Program-made: the position numbers and the translations under genes
Notes under the pieces: model-generated
Seen by the model: only the letters and a program-made list of their open reading frames with translations
Told to the model about the DNA's origin: nothing
The model's database searches: none
Part shown: one piece after another, positions 32,608-41,375 of the stretch
How positions within the stretch are numbered: the stretch's first letter is position 1
How the letters are laid out: each line of letters starts with the position of its first letter
DNA from: an uncultured Eubacteriales bacterium
Lineage (GTDB): Bacteria; Bacillota; Clostridia; Christensenellales; CAG-138
Length of the DNA: 64,000 nt
Direction of reading: 5' to 3'
NCBI GenBank assembly: GCA_900549955.1
Contig: URQH01000006.1
Location: forward strand, 1-64,000

Positions 32608-34029
32608 TTATTTGATGATCTCGTCAAAGCGGAAATAGCGCAGCGCGTTGTTGTAGCTGATGTCGCGCACGATCTGCCCCAGCGCCTCGAGATCGGCCGG
32701 GTACTCGCCGTTTTCCACCAGCGTGCCAAATACGTTGCACAGGATGCGGCGGAAGTATTCGTGCCGCGTGTAGCTCAAAAAGCTGCGACTGTCCGTGAGC
32801 ATGCCGACAAACGTGCTGACCACGCCCAGGTTCATGAGGTCGGTCAGCTGCTTTTCCATACCGGCCTTGTGGTCGTTGAACCACCAGGCGCTGCCCATCT
32901 GCACGCGCCCCGGCAGCTCTGCGTCGGTCTGGAAACAGCCCATGACGGTGCCGATGATGCCGTTGTCCGCAGGGTTGAGCGAATAGAGGATCGTGCGCGG
33001 CAACGCATTGGCCTTCTCGAGCAGGTCGAGGAAGCGGGCCAGCCGCGGCGCGTTGTTGCCCTCGTCGTTCATCGCGTCGAACCCGGTGTCCGGCCCCAGC
33101 CGCTCGAACATGCGGGTCGAGTTGTTGCGGATGCAGCCAAAGTGGAGCTGCATGACCCAGCCGCGCGCACGGTATTCTTCGGCGCAAGCCAGCAGCAGCG
33201 CCGTCTGAAACGCCTCCGACTCGCGGCGGCTGACCGGTTCGCCCGCGCGTCCCTTGCGGAAGATGTCCTCCAGCTCGGCCTCCGTGGCCAGCTCGCAAAG
33301 CGCCGTGTCGATGCCGTGGTCGCTCACGCGGCAGCCGTGCGCATCGAAATATGCAATGCGCTCCCGCAGCGCGTCCCGCAACCCGTCCATGCTCTGGATC
33401 GGGTGCCCGCACGCCGCCTCCAGGCGCTGGAGATATTCGCCAAAGTCGGGCTTGTCCGCGCGCATGGCCTTGTCCGGCCGAAACGCCGGCAGCACGGCCA
33501 CCGGGCACGTCGGGTCTGCGGCGATGCGCTCGTGCGCCTTCAGGTCGTCCGCCGGATCGTCGGTGGTGCAGATGAGCCGGACGTCGCTCTTTTTGATGAT
33601 GCCGCGCACGCTCATGTCCGGCTGCTGCAGGATCTCGTTGCAGGCGCGGTAGACGGCCTTGCCATTGCACCCGGTGAGCGGTTCGTCAATGCCGAAATAC
33701 CGCTGCAGCTCCAGATGCGTCCAGTGATAGAGCGGATTGCCGACGAGCTTTGGCACCGTCTCCGCCCAGGCGAGGAACTTGTCCTCCGGGTCGGCGTCGC
33801 CGGTCACCAGGCGCTCCGGCACGCCGGCGGAGCGCATGGCGCGCCACTTGTAGTGATCGCCGCCCAGCCACACGTCGGTAATGGACGTGTAGCGGCGGTC
33901 GTCCGCGATCTCAGCCGGGTTGATGTGGCAATGGTAATCGACAATGGGCATACGCGCCGCATGCTCGTGATACAGTGTCTTTGCCGCGTCAGAGGTCAGC
34001 AGAAAATCCTTGTCCAGAAACGGCTTCAT
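32608..34029 (-). CDS. uxaC: glucuronate/galacturonate isomerase
   Basis: This 473-residue amidohydrolase-superfamily enzyme converts D-glucuronate to D-fructuronate and D-galacturonate to D-tagaturonate. Landmarks are VDYHCHINPAEIADDRRY near the N-terminus (the HxH metal motif), TDDPADDL, VLPAFRPDKAM, GWVMQLHFGCIRNNSTRMFERLGPDTGFD, and the C-terminal GMLTDSRSFLSYTRHEYFRRILCN. AGAGGG precedes the ATG at 34029; further upstream in-frame codons fall in the promoter. It leads the minus arm of the hexuronate locus and faces uxaE across a 290-bp regulatory gap. Confidence 0.96.
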   Translation of the reverse strand: MKPFLDKDFLLTSDAAKTLYHEHAARMPIVDYHCHINPAEIADDRRYTSITDVWLGGDHYKWRAMRSAGVPERLVTGDADPEDKFLAWAETVPKLVGNPLYHWTHLELQRYFGIDEPLTGCNGKAVYRACNEILQQPDMSVRGIIKKSDVRLICTTDDPADDLKAHERIAADPTCPVAVLPAFRPDKAMRADKPDFGEYLQRLEAACGHPIQSMDGLRDALRERIAYFDAHGCRVSDHGIDTALCELATEAELEDIFRKGRAGEPVSRRESEAFQTALLLACAEEYRARGWVMQLHFGCIRNNSTRMFERLGPDTGFDAMNDEGNNAPRLARFLDLLEKANALPRTILYSLNPADNGIIGTVMGCFQTDAELPGRVQMGSAWWFNDHKAGMEKQLTDLMNLGVVSTFVGMLTDSRSFLSYTRHEYFRRILCNVFGTLVENGEYPADLEALGQIVRDISYNNALRYFRFDEIIK

Positions 34030-34124
34030 AGATACCCTCTTTTCCTGTTGTTCGGTATGGTGTTCCAGATGGGTCAGGCACGCCGTAGCATGCCGCAAGA
34101 GGCCAAACGCCCCCTGTTGCAGCC

Positions 34125-34153
34125 AGTATATCACTAGTATATCAGAAAAGCAA
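34125..34153 (-). promoter_or_regulatory. promoter of the uxaC operon
   Basis: Minus-strand TTGCTT (34148-34153), 17-nt spacer, TATACT (34125-34130) preceded by TGA. A second TGATATACT lies at 34136-34144. The leader is about 90 nt. Confidence 0.6.
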
Positions 34154-34265
34154 TACGGCAAATGACTTTTTTCCGAAATCCAGAAAAATAAGGAGGTTTC
34201 CCGTAAAAACCGCCCGAAAATGTGATATATTTGTTTGACATTCCCGGCAATGGTGATATACTAGT
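34133..34265. promoter_or_regulatory. paired inverted elements ACTAGTATATCA / TGATATACTAGT in the uxa divergent region
   Basis: The 12-mer at 34133-34144 recurs as its exact complement at 34254-34265, each overlapping or next to a -10 of one arm. The symmetry suggests a common regulator site, perhaps for the GntR-family protein at 37490-38185. Confidence 0.5.
34235..34262 (+). promoter_or_regulatory. promoter of the uxaE operon
   Basis: TTGACA (34235-34240), 16-nt spacer, TATACT (34257-34262) with TG-A in front, a strong extended -10 promoter. The start codon is 58 nt downstream. Confidence 0.8.
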
Positions 34266-34319
34266 CTCGTACGATTCTTTGCAACCGGCCCACAACATAC
34301 TTGAGGAGGAAACTGTTCC

Positions 34320-35768
34320 ATGCACAGCACCATCGAGTCTCTCCTTGCCACCCTCCGCAGCCGCGGCGATCTGCGCGTCTATGACCGCTCTGCCGATGCG
34401 GCGGAGGGCACCGCATGCGCCATCGTCAGCCGCGCCGGGCAGAAATACCTTGCGCTCGCCGGCGACCGCGCCGCCCGGTTTGCGGGCCACGATGAGGGCG
34501 GCGTACGGCTCTGCCCGCTCACCGTGGAGAATGCGCAGGCGCTGCAGGCGCTGTTCCCCTATGCCAGGCCTGCCAGCCACGCCGGCCACGCGTTCACCAT
34601 GGGTCTTGGCGACCGGCTCGGCCTCGCCACGCCCGGCCACGTGCGCGCCATTGCCGGATACGGCGTCTATCCGGTGCTCGCGCAGCAGTCCATCCGGGAG
34701 CTGACGCTCACGAATCGCACGTTTGCCGACGTGATCGCCGCCGCCACGTTCGGCGTGTTCCAGGAGGGCTACAAGGGCGGCTACGGCGCCGACGGCGACC
34801 ACCTCAAAACGAAGGAAGAGATCCGCTATGCGCTCGAGAGCGGCTGCACGATGATCACGCTGGACTGTTCCGAGCACATCGACATCCACGCCGCCGCCAG
34901 TTCCGATGCGGAAGTGGACGCCGCCTATGCCGCGCTGCCGGCAGAAGTGCGCGACCACTATGAAGCCGCGTATCTGGGCAAGGAGCTGCCGGTCATCGGG
35001 CAGCTGAGCGCCGCGGAGCTCAAACGCATCGTCCTCGTATTCTGGAAGGCCGTCCGCCACGCGGAAAGCTGCTACCGTTATATCGACGAGATCAAGACCG
35101 CGGACGTGGACTTCGAGCTGTCCATCGATGAAACGCGCACGATCACCACGCCTGCCGAACACTTCGTGGTGGCGCAGGAACTCGCCGGGCAGGGCGTGCA
35201 TCCGGTCAGCGTCGCGCCGCACTTCTCCGGCGAATTTGAAAAGGGCATCGAATACAGCGGCAACCTGAACGACTTTGCGCGCGACTTCATCATCCACCAG
35301 AAAATCGCAGATCACTTCGGCTACAAGCTGTCCGTCCATTCCGGCTCGGACAAATTTTCCGTGTTCTCCACGGTCGGCCGCGTGACGCATTGCCACGTAC
35401 ACGTCAAGACCGCGGGCACCAACTGGCTGGAGGCCATGCGCGTCGTCGCGCTGCACGATCCGGCGCTCTACCGCCGCGCGCACAAATTTGCGCTTGAGCA
35501 TCGCGCCGAGGCGGAAAAATACTATCACGTGTCCACCGACCCGAACGAGATCCCGAACATCGACCTGCAGAGCGACGCCTATCTGCCGGAATACCTGCAG
35601 CTGCCCGCCTCGCGGCAGACGCTCCATATCGCCTATGGCCTGCTGCTCAACGAAGCGTGGTTCAAAGAGGCGTTTTTCCCGTTCATGGCCGCGCACGAAG
35701 AAGAATATTACGCCGGGCTGGTGCAGCATATCGGCCGGCACCTGCTCTACCTCACGGCGGAGCGCTGA
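34320..35768 (+). CDS. uxaE: tagaturonate epimerase
   Basis: This 482-residue protein matches the UxaE family, which interconverts D-tagaturonate and D-fructuronate. It has GLGDRLGLATPGHVRAI near residue 100, GYKGGYGADGDHLKTKEEIRYALESGCTMITLDCSEHID in the middle, SIDETRTITTPAEHFVVAQEL, and HSGSDKFSVFSTVGR toward the C-terminus, consistent with a metal-dependent TIM-barrel epimerase. It bypasses altronate steps by linking the galacturonate branch to the fructuronate branch. GAGGAGG is 9 nt upstream of the ATG. It is 24 nt before uxuB, so it is co-transcribed. Confidence 0.9.
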   Translation: MHSTIESLLATLRSRGDLRVYDRSADAAEGTACAIVSRAGQKYLALAGDRAARFAGHDEGGVRLCPLTVENAQALQALFPYARPASHAGHAFTMGLGDRLGLATPGHVRAIAGYGVYPVLAQQSIRELTLTNRTFADVIAAATFGVFQEGYKGGYGADGDHLKTKEEIRYALESGCTMITLDCSEHIDIHAAASSDAEVDAAYAALPAEVRDHYEAAYLGKELPVIGQLSAAELKRIVLVFWKAVRHAESCYRYIDEIKTADVDFELSIDETRTITTPAEHFVVAQELAGQGVHPVSVAPHFSGEFEKGIEYSGNLNDFARDFIIHQKIADHFGYKLSVHSGSDKFSVFSTVGRVTHCHVHVKTAGTNWLEAMRVVALHDPALYRRAHKFALEHRAEAEKYYHVSTDPNEIPNIDLQSDAYLPEYLQLPASRQTLHIAYGLLLNEAWFKEAFFPFMAAHEEEYYAGLVQHIGRHLLYLTAER

Positions 35769-35792
35769 AATCAGAATCAAAGGAGAACGAGC

Positions 35793-37412
35793 ATGAAACT
35801 TTGCAATGACACCATCCTGCAGCAGCGCGCCGCACTTGAAGCCAAGGGCTATGCGCTGCCCACGTTCGACCGCGCGGCCGTCACGGCCAATACCGCCGCC
35901 CGCCCGGAATGGGTGCACTTCGGCGCCGGCAACATCTTCCGCGCCTTTATCGCCAACCTGAACCAGTCCCTGCTGAATGCAGGGCTGATGGATACCGGCA
36001 TCGTCGTGGCGGAGGGGTTTGACGCGGAGATCCTGGACGCGGCATACCGGCCGTTCGACAACCTCTCCGTGCTGGCCACGCTGTGCGCCGACGGGCGGAT
36101 TGAAAAGACCGTCATCGCCAGCGTCGTCAACAGCCTGGGCATGGACCGCGGCACGGAGGACTGGGCGCAGCTCGAAGCCGCATTCCGCTCGCCGTCGCTG
36201 AAGATGGCCAGCCTCACGATCACCGAAAAGGGCTACAACATCAAGGACGGGCACGGGGACTATTTCCTCGCCGTACTCGCCGACATGGAGCAGGGGCCGG
36301 CGCAGGCCGGCAGCTACATCGGCAAGATCGCCGCGCTGTGCCACGCGCGCTTTGCCGCCGGCGGCGCGCCGATCGCCCTGGTCAGCATGGACAACTGCTC
36401 GCACAACGGCTCGCGGCTCGAAGCGGCGGTGCTCGCCTTTGCCGACGCGTGGGCCGAGCGCGGCCTGTGCGCCGACGGCTTTGCCGCCTATGTGCGCGAC
36501 CGCAGCCGCGTCTCCTTCCCGTGGAGCATGATCGACAAGATCACGCCGCGGCCGGACGATTCCGTACGTGAAATGCTGGAAGCGGACGGGCTGGAGGACA
36601 TGGGCGTGCGCGTGACCGGCCGCCGCTCCTTCGTCGCGCCGTTTGTCAACGCCGAGGAGGCGCAGTACCTGGTCATCGAGGACGCGTTCCCGAACGGGCG
36701 CCCGCCGCTCGAGCGCGCCGGCGTCATCTTTGCCTCGCGCGAAGTGGTCGACATGGTGGAGACCATGAAGGTCTGCACGTGCCTGAACCCGCTGCACACG
36801 TGCCTCGCCGTGCTCGGCTGCCTGCTGGGCTTTACCCGCATCTCCGCCGAAATGCAGGATGCGGACCTGAAACGGCTCGTGGAGATCGTCGGCTACCGCG
36901 AGGGGCTGCCCGTCGTGGTCGACCCCGGCGTCATCAGCCCGCGCGCGTTCATCGACGAGGTCATCGGCAAGCGCTTCCCGAACCCGTTTTTACAGGATAC
37001 GCCGCAGCGCATCGCGACCGATACCTCCCAGAAGATCGCCATCCGGTTCGGCAACACGATCAAAAAGTACGCGGCGTCTGACACGCTCCACGTGCAGGAT
37101 CTCAAGCTCATCTCCTTCGTGCTGGCCGCATGGTGCCGCTATCTGATGGCGGTGGACGACAACGGGCAGCCGTTCCAGCCGAGCGACGACCCGCTCCTGC
37201 CGATGCTCACGCCGCGCTTTGCAGCCGTCACGCTCGGGCAGCCGTGCGACGTGCACGCCGTACTCGAGCCCGTGCTCTCCGACGAGCGGATCATGGGCGT
37301 CGACCTGTATGCGGTGGGTCTCGGCGAGACGGTCGAGGCGCGCTTTGCCGAGCTCATCACCGGGCCGGGCGCCGTGCGCGCCGCGCTGCACCGTCACGTT
37401 TCTGAAGCATAA
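35793..37412 (+). CDS. uxuB: fructuronate reductase (D-mannonate oxidoreductase)
   Basis: This 539-residue protein is a polyol-specific long-chain dehydrogenase. FGAGNIFRAFI near residue 45 is the nucleotide-binding turn, then SMDNCSHNG, MIDKITPRPDD, FVNAEEAQYLVIEDAFPNGRPPLE and KVCTCLNPLHTCLAVLGCLLGF, the region with the catalytic lysine-asparagine/histidine helix. It reduces fructuronate to mannonate with NADH. An altronate oxidoreductase role is possible in principle, but uxaE just upstream supplies fructuronate. AAAGGAG precedes the ATG. Confidence 0.92.
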   Translation: MKLCNDTILQQRAALEAKGYALPTFDRAAVTANTAARPEWVHFGAGNIFRAFIANLNQSLLNAGLMDTGIVVAEGFDAEILDAAYRPFDNLSVLATLCADGRIEKTVIASVVNSLGMDRGTEDWAQLEAAFRSPSLKMASLTITEKGYNIKDGHGDYFLAVLADMEQGPAQAGSYIGKIAALCHARFAAGGAPIALVSMDNCSHNGSRLEAAVLAFADAWAERGLCADGFAAYVRDRSRVSFPWSMIDKITPRPDDSVREMLEADGLEDMGVRVTGRRSFVAPFVNAEEAQYLVIEDAFPNGRPPLERAGVIFASREVVDMVETMKVCTCLNPLHTCLAVLGCLLGFTRISAEMQDADLKRLVEIVGYREGLPVVVDPGVISPRAFIDEVIGKRFPNPFLQDTPQRIATDTSQKIAIRFGNTIKKYAASDTLHVQDLKLISFVLAAWCRYLMAVDDNGQPFQPSDDPLLPMLTPRFAAVTLGQPCDVHAVLEPVLSDERIMGVDLYAVGLGETVEARFAELITGPGAVRAALHRHVSEA

Positions 37413-37489
37413 ACATCCCGCATCCGGCCCGCCGGCCCGTCGCCGGCGGGCCAGTCGCCATTCAGCGCTGGAGAACAGGAGGCTTCCCG

Positions 37490-38185
37490 ATGGTCCAGAC
37501 CGCAATCCCCCCGAAAAAAGCGGGCGAGAACGCCCGGCAATACGCCTACCGCGTGCTGTACAACGGCATCATGACGCTGGACTTCCCGCCAGGCATGGTG
37601 CTTGTGGATGCAGAGCTGTCGCAGGCGCTGCAGATCAGCCGCACGCCCATCCGTGAGGCCATCGTCTCGCTGGTCGAGTCCAAGCTCGTGACCGTGTACC
37701 CCCAGCGTTCCAGCACGGTGTCGCGCATCGACCTGGACGCGGTCGAAGAGGGCGTGTTCCTGCGCTACCACACCGAGCGCGCCATCTTCCGTGAGGCGGT
37801 GCAAAAGGCCGGCGGAGCCGACCTCGCGCGATTGCGGGAAAATGTGGAACAGCAGCGCGTGCATCTCGAGAAAGGGGATCTGGACCGGTACATGGAACTG
37901 GACAACGAGTTTCACAAGCTGCTCTACCTCGCCGCAGGCAAGCCCTGGACCTGGGCGACCGTCATGCGCATCGTGACGCATCACGACCGCGTGCGGCGCC
38001 TGCAGGTGCGCCTTGGCACCGAGCAGCTCTGGCCGGCGCACGAGGAGCACCGCGTGCTCTTCCGCGCCGTCATGACACGTTCGGAACGGGATATGGACGA
38101 CTTTCTGTATGAACACCTGACCGCCGGCTACCGCGGCGCGCTGCCGGAGCTGATGCAAAAATATCCCGACTATTTTGCCATTTAA
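37490..38185 (+). CDS. GntR-family regulator with FCD domain
   Basis: This 231-residue protein has a winged helix (ARQYAYRVLYNGIMTLDFPPGMVLVDAELSQALQISRTPIREAIVSLVESKLV, about 12-65) and an all-helical FCD ligand domain containing ELDNEFHKLLYLAAG (the Asp/His metal-ligand pattern) and HEEHRVLFRAVM. FCD members often sense hexuronates or sugar acids, as UxuR and ExuR do. It lies 77 nt after uxuB in the same direction and probably regulates both arms of the divergent locus. AGGAGG precedes the ATG. Confidence 0.9.
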   Translation: MVQTAIPPKKAGENARQYAYRVLYNGIMTLDFPPGMVLVDAELSQALQISRTPIREAIVSLVESKLVTVYPQRSSTVSRIDLDAVEEGVFLRYHTERAIFREAVQKAGGADLARLRENVEQQRVHLEKGDLDRYMELDNEFHKLLYLAAGKPWTWATVMRIVTHHDRVRRLQVRLGTEQLWPAHEEHRVLFRAVMTRSERDMDDFLYEHLTAGYRGALPELMQKYPDYFAI

Positions 38186-38236
38186 CGCGGCAGGGCCGCC
38201 GCCTGCCACACAAAAATCTCAATTTGTGTCAACCAA

Positions 38237-38265
38237 ACAGGGAGCCGGAATATCCGGCTCCCTGT
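38237..38265. terminator. bidirectional terminator between gntR-like gene and metH
   Basis: A perfect 13-bp stem (ACAGGGAGCCGGA and its complement) with a 3-nt loop lies between convergent genes, followed by moderately T-rich sequence on both strands. Confidence 0.7.
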
Positions 38266-38301
38266 CCGTCTTGCCCGTTCCCGTCCGTTGCCTCCCCGCC
38301 G

Positions 38302-40704
38302 TCACGTTTCAGAGGGCAGCGCGCCGTCCACCTCTTCGGCATAGCGCACCGTCTCCATCGCGTCCGCGGCATAGCGGTCCGCGCCGATGCGCGCGGCATA
38401 CCCTTCGTTCAGCACCGCGCCGCCGACGACGATCCGGCACCAGGGCGCGGCCGCCCGCACCCGGCGGATGGTCTCCTCCATGGCCGGCACGGTGGTCGTC
38501 ATCAGCGCGCTGAGCCCCAGCAGCGGCGCGTGCAGGCGGACCACCTCTTCCGCGACCCGCTCCGGGGGCACGTCGCGCCCCAGGTCCGTCACGGCAAACC
38601 CGTAGTTCTCGAGCAACAGTTTGACGATGTTCTTCCCGATATCGTGAATGTCGCCGTGCACCGTGGCGAGCACGACGCGACAGCGGGCGGCGCCGGGCGT
38701 CCGCTGCGCGGACAGGGCGACCCGGATGCGCTCAAAGGCGCTTTTGGCCGCCTCCGCGCTCATGAGCAGCTGCGGCAGATAGACCGTGCCGCGCTCAAAC
38801 CCCTGCCCCACCACGTCCAGCGCCGGGATGATCTCGCCCTTGACAAGCTCCAGCGGCTCCGTCGTCTGCAGCAGTGCCTGCGTCAGCTCGCCTGCGCGCT
38901 CGCGCAGGCCCCTTTCGATCGCGCGGCGCAGCGTCGTCTCCGTCTCCTTCGCAACCGTGCCGGCGGCCAGCCGGGCAGGTTCGCCCGCCGCAAACGCGAT
39001 ATAGTCCGCGCAGTCGGCATCCTGACCGTGCAACGCGCGGAAGGCGTAATACACCCGGCGCATGTCCGCCGAGTGCGGGTTGAGAATCGCCGCGGACAGC
39101 CCGTTTTCCAGCGCGCACGCAAAGAACGTGGCGTTGACCGCGTCCCGCGCCGGCAGCCCGAACGAGACGTTGGAGATCCCGAGCGACGTGCGGCAGCCCA
39201 GCTCGCTCCCGATGCGGCGCACCGCCTCCAGCGTGACGAGCGCCGCGCCCGGGTCCGCGCTCACGGTCATGGCCAGCGGATCGAAGAGCAGATCCTCCGG
39301 TCCCAGCCCATACGCCGCCGCTGCGCGCAAAATCTTCTCCGCGATGCGCACGCGCCCGTCCGCCGTCGCGGGGATGCCGTCCTCGTCGAGCGTCAGCGCC
39401 ACGACCAGCGCGCCATATTTCCGGGCAAGCGGCAACACGCTGTGCAGGCTCTCCTGCTTGCCGTTGACGGAGTTGAGCAGCGCCTTGCCGTTGTAGCGGC
39501 GCAATGCCGCCTCCATGGCCACGGGGTTTGACGTGTCGATCTGCAGCGGCAGATCGACGACCGCCTGCAATTCGCACACCACGTCGCAGAGCAGCGCCGG
39601 CTCATCCACGTCCGGCAGGCCGACGTTCACGTCCAGCACGTGCGCGCCCGCCTCCTGCTGGCGGATCCCCTCCTGCAGCACATAGCCGATGTCCCTCTCC
39701 CTCAGCGCCTGCTGAAAGCGTTTCTTGCCGGTCGGGTTGATCCGTTCGCCGATCAGCACGGGCGCGCCGCCAAAGCAGACCGCGTGCGTATAGGAGGAGA
39801 TGCAGGCGGTCTGCTTGCGCGTCACCGGCGCCGGTTCAAGCCCGCCGCACCTGCGCACAAGCGCTTCGATGTGCGCCGGCGTCGTGCCGCAGCAGCCGCC
39901 CACCACACGCACCCCGCGCGCAACCAGCGCCGCCACCTCCTGCGCAAAGTCCTCCGGCCCCACGTCGTACACCGTCCTGCCGTCCACGCTGCGCGGCAGC
40001 CCCGCATTGGGCATAAACAGCACCGGCACCGACGCGCACGCGAGCAGCTCCTCCACGACGCCGGACAGTTGCCTCGGCCCGAACGAGCAGTTGGCGCCGA
40101 TCGCGTCGGCATGCAGCCCCTCCAGCATGGCCACCATGGCGGCGGGCGTGGCGCCGGTCATCAGCTTTCCGTCCGCACCATAGGCGTTGGATACAAAGAC
40201 CGGCAGGTCGCTGTTCTCCTTGGCGGCGAGCAGCGCGGCCTTGGTCTCATAGCTGTCGCTCATCGTCTCGATCAGGATCAGCTCCGCGCCGTGCTTCACG
40301 CCCAGCCGCACCGCGGCCGCAAACGCGCGCACCGCGTCCTCAAAGTCAAAATCGCCAAAGGGGCGCAGCAACCGCCCCGTTGGGCCGATGTCCAGCGCGA
40401 CAAACTTCTCCTGCGCCGCGCGGCTCGCCTCCCGCGCCGCGCGCACGTTGTCGAGCGCCGCCGCCACGATGCGCTCCAGCTCGTCCGGCGCATACCGCAG
40501 CGCGTTCGCGCCAAACGTGTTGGCCGACACCACGTGGCTCCCGGCGTCAAAATATGCGCGGTGGATCTCCTGCACTGCGTCCGGGTGCGTCAGGTTCCAC
40601 CCCTCCGGCGCCTCGCCGGCGCGCAGGCCGCGCTGCTGCAGCAGGGTGCCCATGCCGCCGTCGAGATACAACATATGCTGTTTCAGATGGTCCAGAACGG
40701 TCAT
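38302..40704 (-). CDS. metH: cobalamin-dependent methionine synthase lacking the activation domain
   Basis: This 800-residue protein has the first three MetH modules: homocysteine methyltransferase (about 1-300, zinc cysteines in GANCSFGP and GGCCGTTP), a folate-binding TIM barrel (about 320-580, GERINPTGKKRFQ, LDVNVGLPDVDE, SLGISNVSFGLP), and the cobalamin cap and binding domain (about 590-800, with the cobalt-ligand His in VHGDIHDIGKNIVK). The SAM-binding reactivation domain of E. coli MetH is absent and is encoded by the adjacent gene. It transfers a methyl group from methyl-THF to homocysteine. The ATG at 40704 overlaps the upstream stop (ATGA) and follows GGAGGG; the longer open frame is out of context. 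Confidence 0.95.
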   Translation of the reverse strand: MTVLDHLKQHMLYLDGGMGTLLQQRGLRAGEAPEGWNLTHPDAVQEIHRAYFDAGSHVVSANTFGANALRYAPDELERIVAAALDNVRAAREASRAAQEKFVALDIGPTGRLLRPFGDFDFEDAVRAFAAAVRLGVKHGAELILIETMSDSYETKAALLAAKENSDLPVFVSNAYGADGKLMTGATPAAMVAMLEGLHADAIGANCSFGPRQLSGVVEELLACASVPVLFMPNAGLPRSVDGRTVYDVGPEDFAQEVAALVARGVRVVGGCCGTTPAHIEALVRRCGGLEPAPVTRKQTACISSYTHAVCFGGAPVLIGERINPTGKKRFQQALRERDIGYVLQEGIRQQEAGAHVLDVNVGLPDVDEPALLCDVVCELQAVVDLPLQIDTSNPVAMEAALRRYNGKALLNSVNGKQESLHSVLPLARKYGALVVALTLDEDGIPATADGRVRIAEKILRAAAAYGLGPEDLLFDPLAMTVSADPGAALVTLEAVRRIGSELGCRTSLGISNVSFGLPARDAVNATFFACALENGLSAAILNPHSADMRRVYYAFRALHGQDADCADYIAFAAGEPARLAAGTVAKETETTLRRAIERGLRERAGELTQALLQTTEPLELVKGEIIPALDVVGQGFERGTVYLPQLLMSAEAAKSAFERIRVALSAQRTPGAARCRVVLATVHGDIHDIGKNIVKLLLENYGFAVTDLGRDVPPERVAEEVVRLHAPLLGLSALMTTTVPAMEETIRRVRAAAPWCRIVVGGAVLNEGYAARIGADRYAADAMETVRYAEEVDGALPSET

Positions 40705-41375
40705 GGTGTCCCTCCGTCGTGCTGTCCGGCCGGGTCGTGCCCGGGTTGCGTCCCGTCCGTGCCGCGCGCCGGGCCGATGCCAATGAGCGCCGTCACCGAT
40801 TTGGTCGGGGACATGAGCAGGCTGCCGTTGAGCGTCAGGCCGATCCGGCGCTCCGGTTCCAGCGCCCGGAAGATCTCCCGCTGGAGCCCAAGCGGCAGGT
40901 CGCCGTACCCGGGGCTGAAACGCGGCCGGGCCTCCTGCCCCGCAAGCCGCGCCTCTGCGCGCACTTCTTCGTTGAACGCGTCGCACAGCCGCTCGATGCG
41001 CTCTGCGCCGATCGCCTGCAGGAGCAGCGCGCGCGACGGCGCGGTGCGGCTGTACCGCGCAATCAGCCGGTCGAGCCCCAGCCCCACGGTAGCGGCAAAC
41101 AGCACGGCGCTGCCGCACCCCGTCAGGTTTTTGGCCAAATTCGACGAGTGGACCCTGGCAAACCCCAAATCGACCTCCGCCCCCTGCACCGCAACGGGGA
41201 AGGTATCGAAGCACACCCGGCAGGCGAGCGCCGGCAGCGCCTCCCGGACGCAGTCGGCCAGCAGCGCCTGAAGTTCCGCCGGCGGCTCGCCCCGGCAGCC
41301 CGCATACCGCAGGGCCTCGCGCGTGTCGACCGCCCCAAGGGCATATTCGCGCATGCCCATGCGCTCCAGGCTCAT
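40701..41375 (-). CDS. stand-alone MetH activation-domain protein
   Basis: This 224-residue protein resembles the vitamin B12-dependent methionine synthase activation domain that binds SAM and re-methylates oxidised cobalamin. The segment RPRFSPGYGDLPLGLQREIFRAL matches the conserved RxxxGYxxxP signature, and MSPTKSVTALIGIGP occupies the place of the usual C-terminal MxPxxSxxG pattern. It overlaps both metF (upstream) and metH (downstream) by 4 nt, ensuring balanced synthesis of the split enzyme. Such splits are known in several anaerobes. Confidence 0.88.
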   Translation of the reverse strand: MSLERMGMREYALGAVDTREALRYAGCRGEPPAELQALLADCVREALPALACRVCFDTFPVAVQGAEVDLGFARVHSSNLAKNLTGCGSAVLFAATVGLGLDRLIARYSRTAPSRALLLQAIGAERIERLCDAFNEEVRAEARLAGQEARPRFSPGYGDLPLGLQREIFRALEPERRIGLTLNGSLLMSPTKSVTALIGIGPARGTDGTQPGHDPAGQHDGGTP

